A DNA stretch of 64,000 nt from Thermohalobaculum sp963721105 (GCA_963721105.1 CAVRHY010000017.1:124001-188000), one strand, 5' to 3'. Shown: positions 1-10,809, counted from the stretch's first letter. The notes: generated by a model from the letters alone, not told the origin. Made by a program: numbers and translations.

Positions 1-1158
1 GCGAAGTCGTACCGGCTGCCGCTCGAGACCATGCTGCTCGGGGACACGCGGCGGCTGCACGGGATTCCGGTCCCGAGCGCCGAGGCGGAACTTGTCTCCT
101 TCGTCCTGCGCATCGCGCTGAAGCACGTCAGTCTCGTCGAGGTGCTGCTGGTCAGCCGTCATTACGACGCCGTGATCGACGAGCTGGCCTGGCTGCGCGA
201 AGCGGCGGATCCGGTCGAGGCCGAGGCGCTGTGGCAGCGATTGGCGCCGACCGCGCCGGTCTCGCTTTTCCGGTCGCTGCAGGACGCGATCGCCGATGAA
301 CATGGGATGGCGCGGCGCGTCCGGTTGGGTTGGGAGGTCCGGCGGCACCTCGAGGGCTGGCGCCGTCTCGGGCCTGTCTCGGCGATGGCATCGCGGTTCT
401 GGCGGGTCTTCATGCTGGCCATCGGGCGGATCCGGCGACGCCGCGGGCTGGTGCCATCCACCTCGGGGATCATCGTCGCCTTCGTCGGACCGAAGGCGAC
501 GGGCAAATCGACGCTGTCCGCGGCCGTCGCCCGACGGCTGGGACGCCATTACAGCGTCCGCCAGGTCCATGTGGGAAAGCCGCCCGCGACCGCCTTGACG
601 CTGCTGCCCCGGATACTGCTGCCCCTGGCGCGGCGGATTCTGTCCGGCCGCCGTGCGCGCGAGTTCCAGGAGCCCTCGAGGCCAGCCGGGTCGCGCGTCA
701 CCTTCCTCTACGCCCTGCGCTTCGCGATGCTGGCCCACGAGCGCCGCGCGCTGCTCCGGCGCTGCTGGCGCCACGCCGCCGCGGGGTCGATCGTGGTCGC
801 CGACCGCTATCCCTCCGCCGACCCCGGCGCGTCGGACAGCGGCCGGTTCGAGGAGGTCGACATCGCCCGGTGCGGCTCGCGGTCGATCCGGTGGCTCATG
901 CAGGCCGAGCGGCGCTGCTATGCCGGCCTGCCGAGGCCAGAACTCATCATCCGCCTCTCGGCGCCGATGGAAACATCCCTCAGACGCGATGCCGCGCGGG
1001 ACAAGGCCGGCGGTCCCGACCCCATGGCGGTGAAGCGCCGCAGGCAGAGCGAGACGCTCGCCGCCTTCCCCGGTGTGCGGGCGGTGACGCTCGATACGGA
1101 CCGACCGCTCGACGAAACCCTGAGGGAGGCGATGCTGGCCGTATGGTCCGGAATATGA
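1..1158 (+). CDS. Thymidylate-kinase-like P-loop protein, 5' end outside window
   Basis: The frame is open from the first base, so the true start probably lies upstream; the first in-window Met is at 31. Counting from that Met, a Walker A motif GPKATGKST lies at about 153-161, a basic stretch precedes it, and a DRYP motif of the thymidylate-kinase type follows at about 260. The roughly 140 residues before the P-loop are a separate domain resembling the C-terminal part of nucleotidyltransferase-like proteins. Such fused kinases are common in exopolysaccharide clusters, which fits the epimerase and export protein downstream. The substrate cannot be read from sequence; a role in glycan assembly is inference. 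Confidence 0.7.
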   Translation, partial: AKSYRLPLETMLLGDTRRLHGIPVPSAEAELVSFVLRIALKHVSLVEVLLVSRHYDAVIDELAWLREAADPVEAEALWQRLAPTAPVSLFRSLQDAIADEHGMARRVRLGWEVRRHLEGWRRLGPVSAMASRFWRVFMLAIGRIRRRRGLVPSTSGIIVAFVGPKATGKSTLSAAVARRLGRHYSVRQVHVGKPPATALTLLPRILLPLARRILSGRRAREFQEPSRPAGSRVTFLYALRFAMLAHERRALLRRCWRHAAAGSIVVADRYPSADPGASDSGRFEEVDIARCGSRSIRWLMQAERRCYAGLPRPELIIRLSAPMETSLRRDAARDKAGGPDPMAVKRRRQSETLAAFPGVRAVTLDTDRPLDETLREAMLAVWSGI

Positions 1159-1244
1159 GGGGGCCGAGGTCATTGACCGTGATCGGAGACGTCTCCGATC
1201 ATGGGGAAGAGACTGGAGGGTCCCTGCAGGACGTCAGCGGGAAG

Positions 1245-1496
1245 ATGCGCTGCTATTTCGACATCCTGAAGTGCTTGACGGTGGACCATGACGGGGTGGA
1301 AGTGGAAGATGTCGACAGCGCTGTGGCCGACGTGAGGCGCGCAATCGCCGAGTTGCGGGTGGACGCCAGGCAGAACGCGGACGAGAACCCGGAGCTTCAG
1401 GCCGATTTCCAGTCCGATCTGTTCCTGTTGATGCGCGCGAGCGACATTGGGTACGTCTGCATCATCCCCCTGAACGATGACATCGCCGCCAATTGA
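1245..1496 (+). CDS. DUF6894-like small protein
   Basis: An 83-residue protein beginning MRCYFDIL, with a central GVEVEDVD segment and a following helix RAIAEL. This matches the pattern of the DUF6894 family (aromatic beta strand, acidic turn, then a helix) common in rhizobia and relatives. Its function is unknown. An in-frame ATG at 1155 overlaps the stop of the upstream gene (ATGA) and would add 30 residues that do not fit the family, so I prefer 1245; translational coupling from 1155 remains possible. It ends 20 bases before the epimerase start and probably shares its transcript. Confidence 0.6.
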   Translation: MRCYFDILKCLTVDHDGVEVEDVDSAVADVRRAIAELRVDARQNADENPELQADFQSDLFLLMRASDIGYVCIIPLNDDIAAN

Positions 1497-1515
1497 TTGG
1501 AGAAAGGAGCGCGAC

Positions 1516-2673
1516 ATGAATAACGAGACCGGTCGCTTTGAGCAGTCGTCGGATTCCCCGACGGCCGCCAGCCGTCTGACCGACGAGAAACGCCGCATCG
1601 CCGAGAGGCGCGGACCGGACCGTCCGCGACGCGTGCTGCTGATCGGCGGGGCGGGATACATCGGTAGTCCAGTGACCTCGCATCTGCTGTCGATCGGCTA
1701 CGGGGTGACCACGCTCGACCTGCTTCTCTACCGCCAGGGCAGCACCTGCATCGGTCACCTCGGCCATCCCGACTATCGTCTGCTGATCGGGGACATGGGC
1801 GATGATGCGGCGCTCGACCGCGCGCTGGAGGATGCAACCGATGTCGTCATTCTTGCCGGCATGGTCGGGGATCCGATCACCAAAAAATTCCCACAGGAAT
1901 CCGCCGCGATCAACGACGCGGCGGTGCGCACCTGTATCGACCGCCTGAACAATCGGGGGCTCGATCGGGTCATCTTCATTTCCACTTGCTCGAATTACGG
2001 ACTGGTCGACGGCGATGAGATGGTGGACGAGAAATCCCCCCTTGCCCCCCTGTCGCTCTACGCCCGCTCGAAGGTCGCTGCGGAGCAATACCTGCTGTCC
2101 TTGCGGGGCAAGGTCGATTATCACCCGACGATCCTGCGCTTCGCTACCGCGTTCGGGCTCGCCGCGCGGATGCGCTTCGACCTGACCGTCAACCAGTTCA
2201 CGCGCGAACTCTTCCTGGGCCGCGAGTTGGTCGTCTACGACGCGCACACCTGGCGCCCGTACTGCCACGTCAAGGATTTCGCCCGGCTGATCGCGCACGT
2301 GCTCGCCTTTCCGGCCAAGGACGTCGAGTTCGAGATCTTCAATGCCGGGGCCGAGCGGAACAACGCGACCAAGAAGCAGATCGTCGAGAGTGTCGCCGGC
2401 CGCCTCTCCAGCCCGCGGATCAGTTACGGCCGCGACAGCGCCGACAAGCGGAACTACCGGGTCAACTTCTCGAAGCTGCGGACGGTCCTGGGCTTCGAGC
2501 CGGCCTACTCGATTGAGGACGGGATCGACGAGATCCTCTGGGCGCTTCGTTCCGGGCTGCTGGAGGATGTCGACCGCTTGCCCGACATCTACGGAAACTA
2601 TGCCCTGCCCGCCCTCCAGGATCGACCGCTATCGGCCGATGCCGAGCTGCTTCAGGCGACCGCGGGACGGTAA
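1516..2673 (+). CDS. NAD-dependent epimerase/dehydratase (extended SDR)
   Basis: A 385-residue extended short-chain dehydrogenase. The dinucleotide-binding motif GGAGYIG is at 44-50, a catalytic-type Ser lies in STCSNYG, and the Tyr/Lys pair is in YARSK. These are the features of nucleotide-sugar epimerases and dehydratases. The start is set by AAGGAG at 1503-1508, seven bases before the ATG; an earlier in-frame start at 1477 lacks this. The first 38 residues are an extra low-complexity tail. A strong hairpin follows the stop. Most likely it makes an activated sugar for the surface polysaccharide; the exact sugar is unknown. Confidence 0.85.
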   Translation: MNNETGRFEQSSDSPTAASRLTDEKRRIAERRGPDRPRRVLLIGGAGYIGSPVTSHLLSIGYGVTTLDLLLYRQGSTCIGHLGHPDYRLLIGDMGDDAALDRALEDATDVVILAGMVGDPITKKFPQESAAINDAAVRTCIDRLNNRGLDRVIFISTCSNYGLVDGDEMVDEKSPLAPLSLYARSKVAAEQYLLSLRGKVDYHPTILRFATAFGLAARMRFDLTVNQFTRELFLGRELVVYDAHTWRPYCHVKDFARLIAHVLAFPAKDVEFEIFNAGAERNNATKKQIVESVAGRLSSPRISYGRDSADKRNYRVNFSKLRTVLGFEPAYSIEDGIDEILWALRSGLLEDVDRLPDIYGNYALPALQDRPLSADAELLQATAGR

Positions 2674-2694
2674 GCCGCCAGCGACCGGAGTGAT

Positions 2695-2719
2695 CTCGCC
2701 GCGGCCACCCCGCGGCGAG
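2695..2719 (+). terminator. Hairpin terminator after the epimerase gene
   Basis: A perfect inverted repeat with 10-bp GC-rich arms (CTCGCCGCGG) and a 5-base loop starts 22 bases after the stop codon. There is no long T tract, as is common at very high GC, so termination is inferred. Confidence 0.6.
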
Positions 2720-2849
2720 CGGCGGTTGATACACGCGCCCGTTTTCTCAACGCCTTTGTAGTCGCCCGGTCTCTCCTATCCTACTCCCGCCCGCCCTGCG
2801 GAGCCCGGTCGACGCTGGGCACCGCGGCGGTTCGTCGGCGAGACCGGGC

Positions 2850-4057
2850 CTGATACCAACCCGCGCTGATCCGGGCTCACGGAAGGGATTCCCGAACGCG
2901 CCTGATCATGATTCATCATGGAGAACAAAGGGAGGTTCTCCATGGCGACGGCGATCATACTGCGATCGGACTACTCGACGGATGATTTGAGGGGCCGGCG
3001 AAGGCGAGCCGCGACGCGAAGCAGACCCGTCGGCTGCTGGCGTTGGCGTCGATCTACGATGGCGGGAACCGGACGGCGGCGGCACGGAACGGCGGCGTCG
3101 GGCTGCAGATCGTGCCGGACTGGGTGGTGCGGTTCAACGCCGGCGGGCCGGGCGGGCTCCTTGACCGCAAGGCGCCGGGCCAGTCGCCGCGCCTGACAGC
3201 GGAGCAGCTCGCAGCGCTCGCGCGGCGGTCGAGGCGGGACTGAAGCCCTGTCTTGACGGGGTGGTGCGCTGGCGGTTGATCGGCCTGGCGGCGGGGCTGA
3301 GCGAGGAATTCGGCGTCTCCGTCAGCGAGACGACGGTGAGCCGGGCTCTGAAGCGGCTGGGTTTCCGGGTGCTGACGGCCCGGCCGCAGGCGCACGGGCA
3401 GGACCCCGAGGCGATGGACGCCTTTAAAAAAGCTTCCCGGAAGCCGTCGCCGAGATCCGCGACCGGCACGCCCGCGGCCGACGCATCGAGATCAGTTTCA
3501 GGAGTTCGCCATGAGGCCGCCATCGGTCCGAGGCCCATGGCGCACGCCTGGGTGGGGCAGAAGAACCTGATCACGCGCCGCTGGGCGCGCTGCGGCACAC
3601 GGCCACGCGCCCTGCACGACCAGCGCACGAAGTGAGCCTACATCTTCGGCGCGATCTGTCCGCAGCTCGGCAAGGACGCGGCGCTCGTCATGCCCTTCGC
3701 AGACACCGAGGCGATGCAGGCGCACGTCGCCGAGATCAGCGCCGCCGTCGCGCCCGGTGCCCAGGCCGTGCTCGTCTTCGACCAGGCCGGATGGCACGTC
3801 TCCACCCGGCTCATCATCCCCGACAACATCACCCTCCTGCCGCTGCCGTCGAGATCGCCCGAGTTCAACCCCGTCGAGAACGTCTGGCAGTTCATGCGCC
3901 CGAACTGGCTCTCGAACACGGTCTTCAACTCCTACGACGACATCGTCGTCCACTGCTGCGAGGCGTGGGCCAAGCCCACCGACCAGCCCTGGCGCATCAT
4001 GTCCCTCGGTCTCCGGCAGTGGGCACATGGGTTATGATCAGCGCGGGTTGGTATCAG
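2850..4057 (+). mobile_element. IS630-family element, copy A (decayed)
   Basis: The two ends are exact inverted repeats of about 22 bases: 2850-2871 reads CTGATACCAACC and onward, and 4036-4057 is its reverse complement. The same end sequence occurs at 30381-30402, so at least two copies of this element are in the window. The transposase inside is broken several times. The right end abuts the 3' end of the large minus-strand surface gene and supplies its stop codon. No convincing target duplication is visible beyond the terminal TGATA. Confidence 0.85.
2942..4037 (+). pseudogene. IS630 transposase, multiply frameshifted
   Basis: Translation in three successive frames gives an IS630 transposase: an N-terminal helix-turn-helix part (about 2942-3425), then the DDE part with VGQKNLITRR, DQAGWH, and the SPEFNPVENVWQ segment near the C-terminus. 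Breaks are visible near 2992 and 3225, at the TTTAAAAAA tract at 3423, at a roughly 45-base insertion near 3500-3545, and as a TGG-to-TGA change at 3633. The copy at 30.4 kb reads KWAYIFGAICP across the last site, which shows the change. It cannot encode an active enzyme, although the frame switch at the A tract also occurs in the other copies. Confidence 0.85.
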
Positions 4058-7000
4058 ACGAAATCGAATACGGGCGAGATCAGGAATTCGTAGATCTTGC
4101 CGTCGTTCTCGGTCGGGTCGGTGTTGTTGTCGACGTTCCGGTCCGCGACGTAGAGGCTGACCTCGTGCGGATCGACGCTGCTGGGCCCGAGCGCCACGGC
4201 CGCGAGCTTGTGCGGCTGGACCTCCGAGATGTCGAAGGTCGCAAGGAGCTCCCCCTGCGGGGTCAGCATTGCGATCGAACTACGGGTCGCCGGCACGAAC
4301 AGGACGTCGTGCACCGGGTCGTACTCGACCCCCTCGGGATCGGTGATACCCAGTGGCAGCGTGTCGAAGCTGGTGACGACGTCGTCGCCGCCGTCCGCGG
4401 GAACCCCATCGAACTTGCCGTTGGCACCGGGCGAGATTGTGAAGATCTTGTTCTCGACGCCGCTGCTCAGGTAGAGGACGTTCCGCGCCAAATCGTAGCT
4501 CAGTCCCTCCGGGTCTGTTGACCCCAATGGTCCCAGTCTTGAACTTGGTGATCTTGTCGTCCGAGGTGAAATAAAGGCCGTCCGCCGCGGGATCGAGCTC
4601 GTATATGTACCGCGTCTGGGTATCGTCCGAGAAAAACAGATGGTGGTTCGTGGGATTGTAGGCCATGTCCGTGGGTTCGTCGGTGAACGATATCACGGAA
4701 TACGAATTCACCAGCGTGCCGTCGGGCTGCATCTCGAAAATGGCATTGCCGGTGAAGATGGGCATCTCGTCCACCTCGCCGTCCGAGACCATCATCGTCC
4801 CGAGGTGGTTGATGTAGACGAGGCCCGACGGATCCGGGCTGGGTGGGCCCCATAGAGACGTCAGCGTCGTGTTCACGTGCGTAAGCGCGGTGGGCAGGCC
4901 GCCGCCCGACCCAATGACGTCCACGCTGTACTGGTGCGTGGCGGTGCTGCCGTCCGAGGAGGTGGCGGTCACCGTCAGGTCGACCGTCGGCTCGCTCGCG
5001 GCGTCGAGCGTGCCGGTGGCCGAGCGGGTGATGACGCCGGAGGTCGCGTCGATGGCGAAGCGCGCGTCGTCGATCGTGTAGCTGACCGTGTCGCCGGCGT
5101 CGGGATCGTGCGCCGAGGCGGTGATGCCGACGGGGGCGCCGGCGGCCGCGCGCTCGGCGATCGTGTTCGTCGCCAGGTCGGCGTCGGCCTGCGTGTCGAA
5201 GGCGACCGGCTCCGGGCTGTCGAGGACGGCCAGCGTGAACAGGCTGGTGGCGGTGCTGCCGTCCGAGGAGGTGGCGGTCACCGTCAGGTCGACCGTCGGC
5301 TCGGTCGCGGCGTCGAGCGTGCCGGTGGCCGAGCGGGTGATGACGCCGGAGGTCGCGTCGATGGCGAAGCGCGCGTCGTCGATCGTGTAGCTGACCGTGT
5401 CGCCGGCGTCGGGATCGTGCGCCGAGGCGGTGATGCCGACGGGGGCGCCGGCGGCCGCGAGCTCGGCGATCTCGTTCGTCGCCAGGTCGGCGTCGGCCTG
5501 CGTGTCGAAGGCGACCGGCTCCGGGCTGTCGAGGACGGCCAGCGTGAAACAGGCTGGTGGCGGTGCTGCCGTCCGAGGAGGTGGCGGTCACCGTCAGGTC
5601 GACCGTCGGCTCGGTCGCGGCGTCGAGCGTGCCGGTGGCCGAGCGGGTGATGACGCCGGAGGTCGGGTCGATGGCGAAGCGCGCGTCGTCGATCGTGTAG
5701 CTGACCGTGTCGCCGGCGTCGGGATCGTGCGCCGAGGCGGTGATGCCGACGGGGGCGCCGGCGGCCGCGAGCTCGGCGATCTCGTTCGTCGCCAGGTCGG
5801 CGTCGGCCTGCGTGTCGAAGGCGACCGGCTCCGGGCTGTCGAGGACGGCCAGCGTGAACAGGCTGGTGGCGGTGCTGCCGTCCGAGGAGGTGGCGGTCAC
5901 CGTCAGGTCGACCGTCGGCTCGCGTCGCGGCGTCGAGCGTGCCGGTGGCCGAGCGGGTGATGACGCCGGAGGTCGCGTCGATGGCGAAGCGCGCGTCGTC
6001 GATCGTGTAGCTGACCGTGTCGCCGGCGTCGGGATCGTGCGCCGAGGCGGTGATGCCGACGGGGGCGCCGGCGGCCGCGAGCTCGGCGATCTCGTTCGTC
6101 GCCAGGTCGGCGTCGGCCTGCGTGTCGAAGGCGACCGGGCTGCCGCCCGCGGGCAGCAGATACTCGATATGCAGCAGCGGCGCCGCTGCCGCGTCGCCCT
6201 CGAAGGACGTGGCCGTGCGCGAGCCGGTGCCGCTGATCGAGAACATCATGGCGTTCGACGGCGCCCAGCCGGCGCGGTTCACGATTTCCTGCACGATCGC
6301 CGAGATGTCGGCGCTGCGCTCTGCCACCCCGCTGTCGCCGACCGTCGTCCAGGCGGCCGGCGACCAGTTCGCCGAGGCGGTCGTGACGGGGCGCGAGGAC
6401 ACGTCGAACTTGACGTTCGTGAACGGGGCGGCGTTGTCGCTGGCCTGCCCGCGGATCAGCAGCGACGCGGCGCTGCTGTCCGTCTCGTCGGCCGTGAACT
6501 GGATGTAGGCCGACGTGATCTGCGCCCCCTGCGGGATGTCAAGGTTGGCAAAGCGCAGGCCGATCGTCTGCGCCGTGCTCCCCGCGATGCCCATGTCGAG
6601 ATCGCTGACATTGTTCGAGATCCCGCCGCTCGAGCGTTCCTCGATATCGTCGGACGCCGTCGCGATCCGCGCCTCGAGCGTCGAGGCGGCCAGCCCGCTC
6701 GTGACCGCCACGGCGAAGTTCTGCGTGGCGGTGCTGCCGTCCGAGGAGGTGGCGGTCACCGTCAGGTCGACCGTCGGCTCGCTCGCGGCGTCAGCGTGCC
6801 GGTGGCCGAGCGGGTGATGACGCCCGAGGTCGCGTCGATGGCGAAGCGCGCATCGTTGATCGTGTAGCTGACCGTGTCCCCGCGTCGGGGTCGTGCGCCG
6901 AGGCGGTGATGCCGACGGGGGCGCCGGCGGCGGCAGCCCTGCGCGATCGTGTTGGTCGCCAGGTCGGCGTCGGCCGGCGTGTCGAAGGCGACCGGCTCCG

Positions 7001-8477
7001 GGCTGTCGAGGACGGCCAGCGTGAACAGCCTGGTGGCGGTGCTGGCGTCCGAGGAGGTGGCGGTGACCGTCAGGTGACCGTCGGCTCGGTCTCGGAGTCG
7101 AGCGTGCCGGTGGCCGCGCGGGTGATGACGCCGGAGGTCGAGTCGATGGCGAAGCGCGGGTCGTCGATCGTGTAGCTGACCGTGTCGCCGGCGTCGGGAT
7201 CGTGCGCCGAGGCGGTGATGCCGACGGGGGCGCCGGCGGCCGCGAGCTCGGCGATCTCGTTCGTCGCCAGGTCGGCGTCGGCCTGCGCGTCGAAGGCGAC
7301 CGGCTGCCGGCTGCGAGTGACGGCCACGCGAAGTCTGCGTGGCGGTGCTGCCGTCCGAGGAGGTGGCCGTCACCGTCAGGTCGACCGTCGGCTCGCGTCG
7401 CGGCGTCGAGCGTGCCGGTGGCCGAGCGGGTGATGACGCCGGAGGTCGCGTCGATGGCGAAGCGCGCGTCGTCGATCGTGTAGCTGACCGTGTCGCCGGC
7501 GTCGGGATCGTGCGCCGAGGCGGTGATGCCGACGGGGGCGCCGGCGGCCGCGAGCTCGGCGATCTCGTTCGTCGCCAGGTCGGCGTCGGCCTGCGTGTCG
7601 AAGGCGACCGGCTCCGGGCTGTCGAGGACGGCCAGCGTGAACAGGCTGGTGGCGGTGCTGCCGTCCGAGGAGGTGGCGGTCACCGTCAGGTCGACCGTCG
7701 GCTCGCGTCGCGGCGTCGAGCGTGCCGGTGGCCGAGCGGGTGATGACGCCGGAGGTCGCGTCGATGGCGAAGCGCGCGTCGTCGATCGTGTAGCTGACCG
7801 TGTCGCCGGCGTCGGGATCGTGCGCCGAGGCGGTGATGCCGACGGGGGCGCCGGCGGCCGCGAGCTCGGCGATCTCGTTCGTCGCCAGGTCGGCGTCGGC
7901 CTGCGTGTCGAAGGCGACCGGGCTGCCGCCCGCGGGCAGCAGATACTCGATATGCAGCAGCGGCGCCACTGGCCGCGCCGCCCTCGAACGACGTGGCCGT
8001 GCGCGAGCCGCTGCCGCTGATCGAGAACATCATGGCGTTCGACGGCGCCCAGCCGGCGCGGTTCACGATCTCCTGCACGATCGCCGAGATGTCGGCGCTG
8101 CGCTCTGCCACCCCGCTGTCGCCGACCGTCGTCCAGGCGGCCGGCGACCAGTTGGCCGAGGCGCTCGTGACGGGGCGCGAGGACACGTCGAACTTGACGT
8201 TCGTGAACGGGGTGGCGTTGTCGCTGGCCTGCCCGCGGATCAGCAGCGACGCGGCGCTGCTGCTCGTCTCGTCGGCCGTGAACTGGATGTAGGCCGCAGT
8301 GATCTGCGCGCCCTGCGGGATGTCAAGGTTGGCAAAGCGCAGGCCGATCGTCTGCGCCGTGCTCCCCGCGATGCCCATGTCGAGATCGTTGACATTGCTC
8401 GAGATCCCGCCGCTCGAGCGTTCCTCGATATCGTCGGACGCCGTCGCGATCCGCGTCTCGAGCGTGTTGTCAGCCAT
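4054..8477 (-). pseudogene. Large repetitive surface protein (CBM96/DNRLRE-like, cadherin-like repeats, beta-propeller), frameshifted
   Basis: Begins at ATG 8477 behind GGGAG. Order from the N-terminus: a CBM96/DNRLRE-like beta-sandwich (about 8477-7940), four cadherin-type repeats of about 103 residues (DPDAGDTVSYTIDD, SGVITRSATGTLD), a second nearly identical beta-sandwich (about 6700-6140), four more repeats, then a propeller-like domain (about 4900-4060) with repeated DPEG/YDP turns. No Sec signal peptide is visible, as in type I-secreted adhesins. At least ten single-base frame changes occur (near 7975, 7705, 7393, 7320, 7078, 6940, 6885, 6792, 5925, 5548 and 4525). The last codon before the stop lies at the edge of IS630 copy A, so the C-terminus, including any secretion signal, may be lost. 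Adhesin or matrix protein is an inference. Confidence 0.8.
4900..8477 (-). repeat. Duplicated 1.8-kb module containing 309-bp tandem repeats
   Basis: Two successive blocks (about 8477-6700 and 6700-4900) each contain one beta-sandwich domain followed by four repeats. The anchor GCTCGGCGAT recurs at 7864, 7554, 7246, 6081, 5771, 5461 and 5152. The 5461-5152 step is 309 bases (103 codons); other steps are 308 or 310 because of single-base indels. The two beta-sandwich copies differ at only a handful of residues. Confidence 0.85.
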
Positions 8478-9491
8478 CTGTTCGGTACTCCCGCGGTTGC
8501 AGCGATCCGCGCACCCACAATCGGGCATCCCGCGTCCGTGATCTGTCACGTCCTACGGCCCGGACACGGACGTCCGCTCCGTCACCGTCTGATCGGCTTC
8601 GGCCGGCTTGCCGAGACGGGGTTTCCACGGCTCGGCATCGCCCGGGGCCCCGAGAGCGAACGGGGCAATCGGTCCCGGACGTCGTCGGCATCTCTGCGGT
8701 TGCAAGAGCCTCGCCGCCCAGCGGCAGATCGCCCGCCGCGGCCGCCAGCGACGCCGAGGTCTCGGCCCTTCCGTCGCTACCGGCGGCGCACCCGCCGGTT
8801 ATGCCGCCGATCCTGTGCGGTGGGCGTGAGGGCGAGACCGGCGCATCCCGCCCATCGCCCGCCCTGGCGTCGACCCTGTCGTCGGTATTCAGGAGAAGGG
8901 GCGCATCCCTCGGCCCGGTGCCAAGGGCAAATTCCGAGGCCCGTGCGAAGAACGACCCCGATCCGTGAGACGGCGAATTCGCTGCTTGATGGTTCGTCCC
9001 TGCTCCTGAAAAGCTGGACTGATCCCCCGGCCTTCAGATCGACTACAGTGAAACGCTTGGCCATAACGGTAATCCGACTCCACCCGTGTGCCGGCGACTC
9101 CGGTGCCCGAAAGTCATGGAGATGCATAATTGTGCCTGATCGACTCGGACTCTGCGATTATCCGTGAGAAGTACCTCCAATTCCGATGGTTTCCTGCCGG
9201 AAGCCTACTATGATTGTAATTGACGGGGCGCTCCCGACGGGCCGGCACCCGCGCCGCCTGCAATCCGGGGGCTGCGACCGAGACCGCCGCTCGGACGATT
9301 CTCTCCCCGGGTCCCGATCTCGTTGCGGTACTCAATACGACCGCGTGGGGCGGACACATGCGCGGCGCCGCCGGTCGCGCTCATGCCGAGCCGGGACCGA
9401 CGCGCCCGTTGGGAGTGTCGCCCGCAAGGATGCATTGCGCCGCGTCGGCTTGTGCTATCCTCGCGCACGCGCCTTCTTCGATGGGAATGCC
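8478..9491. other. Intergenic region between divergent surface genes
   Basis: About 1 kb with no convincing gene. It must hold the promoters of the minus-strand surface protein and the plus-strand export gene. A hairpin with 8-bp arms (ACCGGCGG) lies at 8779-8799. GC content falls noticeably at about 8990-9230, typical of a regulatory stretch. Open frames here look like chance products of high GC. Confidence 0.5.
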
Positions 9492-10805
9492 ATGCCAGAA
9501 AATATCTTCCTGCCAATGCTGTCGCGGCGCGTGGCCGCGCTTCTTTCGGTCCTTCTCGTTGCCTCCGCCATCGCTCCGGCGAGCGCCGATGACTATACTC
9601 TCGCGCCCGGCGACGAGGTTCGACTCCAGGTCGCGGGGATCGAGCAGTTCTCGGCGACGGCGCAGATCGCCAATGACGGCTTCGTCGCCTTGCCGCGTTT
9701 CGGGCGCGTCGACACTCAGGGAAAAACGGTCGAAGAGGTGCTCGCGATCCTGCAGGATAGGGTCGGGTCGATCACCTTCCGCGTGTTCGACTCGTCCGGC
9801 CTCGCCTCCGTGCGAGAAATCACGGCCAACGATATCGGCTTGCAGGTTGCGCGCTATCGCGACGTGCCGGTCCTGGGATCGGTGGCAAAACCGGGCCTGA
9901 TACCCTTCAGCCCGGGCATGACCGTGCGGGCCGCGATCGCGGCCGCGGGCGGCATCCTCCGCATGAATGCCGCCGTGGACGGCGTCGACGCGTCGACCAC
10001 GGCCCTGCGGTTGGGAGAGATCCGCCGGCTGATCAATGCCCGCGCCGAGAAGCTCGCGGAGATCTGGCGGATCGAGAAGTCGCTCGGCGAACCACGGCCA
10101 GCGCCGAGCGTCGCCGAGCTCGGCATCGACGCGAAGGACGCCGACGAGCTGCTGGCACTGCAGACCCGGATCCTCTCGGCTGCCGACGAGGATCAGGACA
10201 AGTCGCTTGAGCTGCTCGACAACATCGACCAGCTCAGTGTCGAGCGCATGAAATCTCTCGAGGAGCAGCTGAAGCTCCAGGCGCAGACGCTGGACATCGA
10301 CTCCTCCGAGCTCGCGCGGATCAAGGCGTTGCTGGATCGCGGGCTCGTCGTGTCGGATCGCGTCCACGAGCTGAGCCGGATGCAGTATCTCTCGCAGGCG
10401 CAACTGCTGCAGACGCAGGGAGAGCTGGAGCGGCTGCGCATCCAGCGCAAGCAAGCCGAGGACGACCGCAGGAAGGTCGAATCCGACCGGCGGGCGAAGG
10501 ATCTCGCCGCGCTCGCCGATGCCAGGCGCGATTTGTCCGACCTGAACAGCCAGCTTTCGGGCAGGCAGATGTCGCTCGCGCTCGCGTCGCCTGCGACGAC
10601 GGATACGCTGTCCCCCCTCGTTGTCGAGGCGGTCGTGCATCGCGGGACGGGAGCTGGCGCCGGCGAGATGCGGCTCGACCTGGACGCGCTCGTCCAGCCC
10701 GGCGATGTCATCGAGATCATCCTCAGGGTTGCGGCCGCCCCCGAGACCGGACGCCCCCAAACCGAAACTCCCGCACCGGATGTCCGCTCGGAAGTCACTC
10801 AATAA
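9492..10805 (+). CDS. ExoF-like polysaccharide export protein (Wza/SLBB type with coiled coil)
   Basis: 437 residues. An N-terminal signal peptide (basic start, hydrophobic core, ASA cleavage region before DDYTLAPGDEVRL) is followed by the Poly_export domain, an SLBB-like segment (VPVLGSVAKPGLIPFSPG) and a long charged coiled coil (about residues 210-360). A final beta segment ends DLDALVQPGDVIEII. This order matches periplasmic/outer-membrane polysaccharide export proteins such as Sinorhizobium ExoF. Upstream in-frame codons would precede the signal peptide, so ATG 9492 is chosen. It converges on the beta-helix gene, with two hairpins in between. Confidence 0.85.
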   Translation: MPENIFLPMLSRRVAALLSVLLVASAIAPASADDYTLAPGDEVRLQVAGIEQFSATAQIANDGFVALPRFGRVDTQGKTVEEVLAILQDRVGSITFRVFDSSGLASVREITANDIGLQVARYRDVPVLGSVAKPGLIPFSPGMTVRAAIAAAGGILRMNAAVDGVDASTTALRLGEIRRLINARAEKLAEIWRIEKSLGEPRPAPSVAELGIDAKDADELLALQTRILSAADEDQDKSLELLDNIDQLSVERMKSLEEQLKLQAQTLDIDSSELARIKALLDRGLVVSDRVHELSRMQYLSQAQLLQTQGELERLRIQRKQAEDDRRKVESDRRAKDLAALADARRDLSDLNSQLSGRQMSLALASPATTDTLSPLVVEAVVHRGTGAGAGEMRLDLDALVQPGDVIEIILRVAAAPETGRPQTETPAPDVRSEVTQ

Positions 10806-10809
10806 GATC

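Noticed and set aside
4900..8000. Regular repeats resembling an array
   Set aside because: Units are about 309 bases, protein-coding and continuous, with no spacers; not CRISPR.
8779..8799. Hairpin with 8-bp arms in the long intergenic region
   Set aside because: Such stems are frequent by chance at this GC content, and no gene ends nearby, so I do not call it a terminator.
4877..9167. Long plus-strand open frames (up to about 450 codons) rich in Arg, Gly and Ala
   Set aside because: They lie antisense to the repeat protein, repeat with the same 310-base period, and have shadow-type composition.
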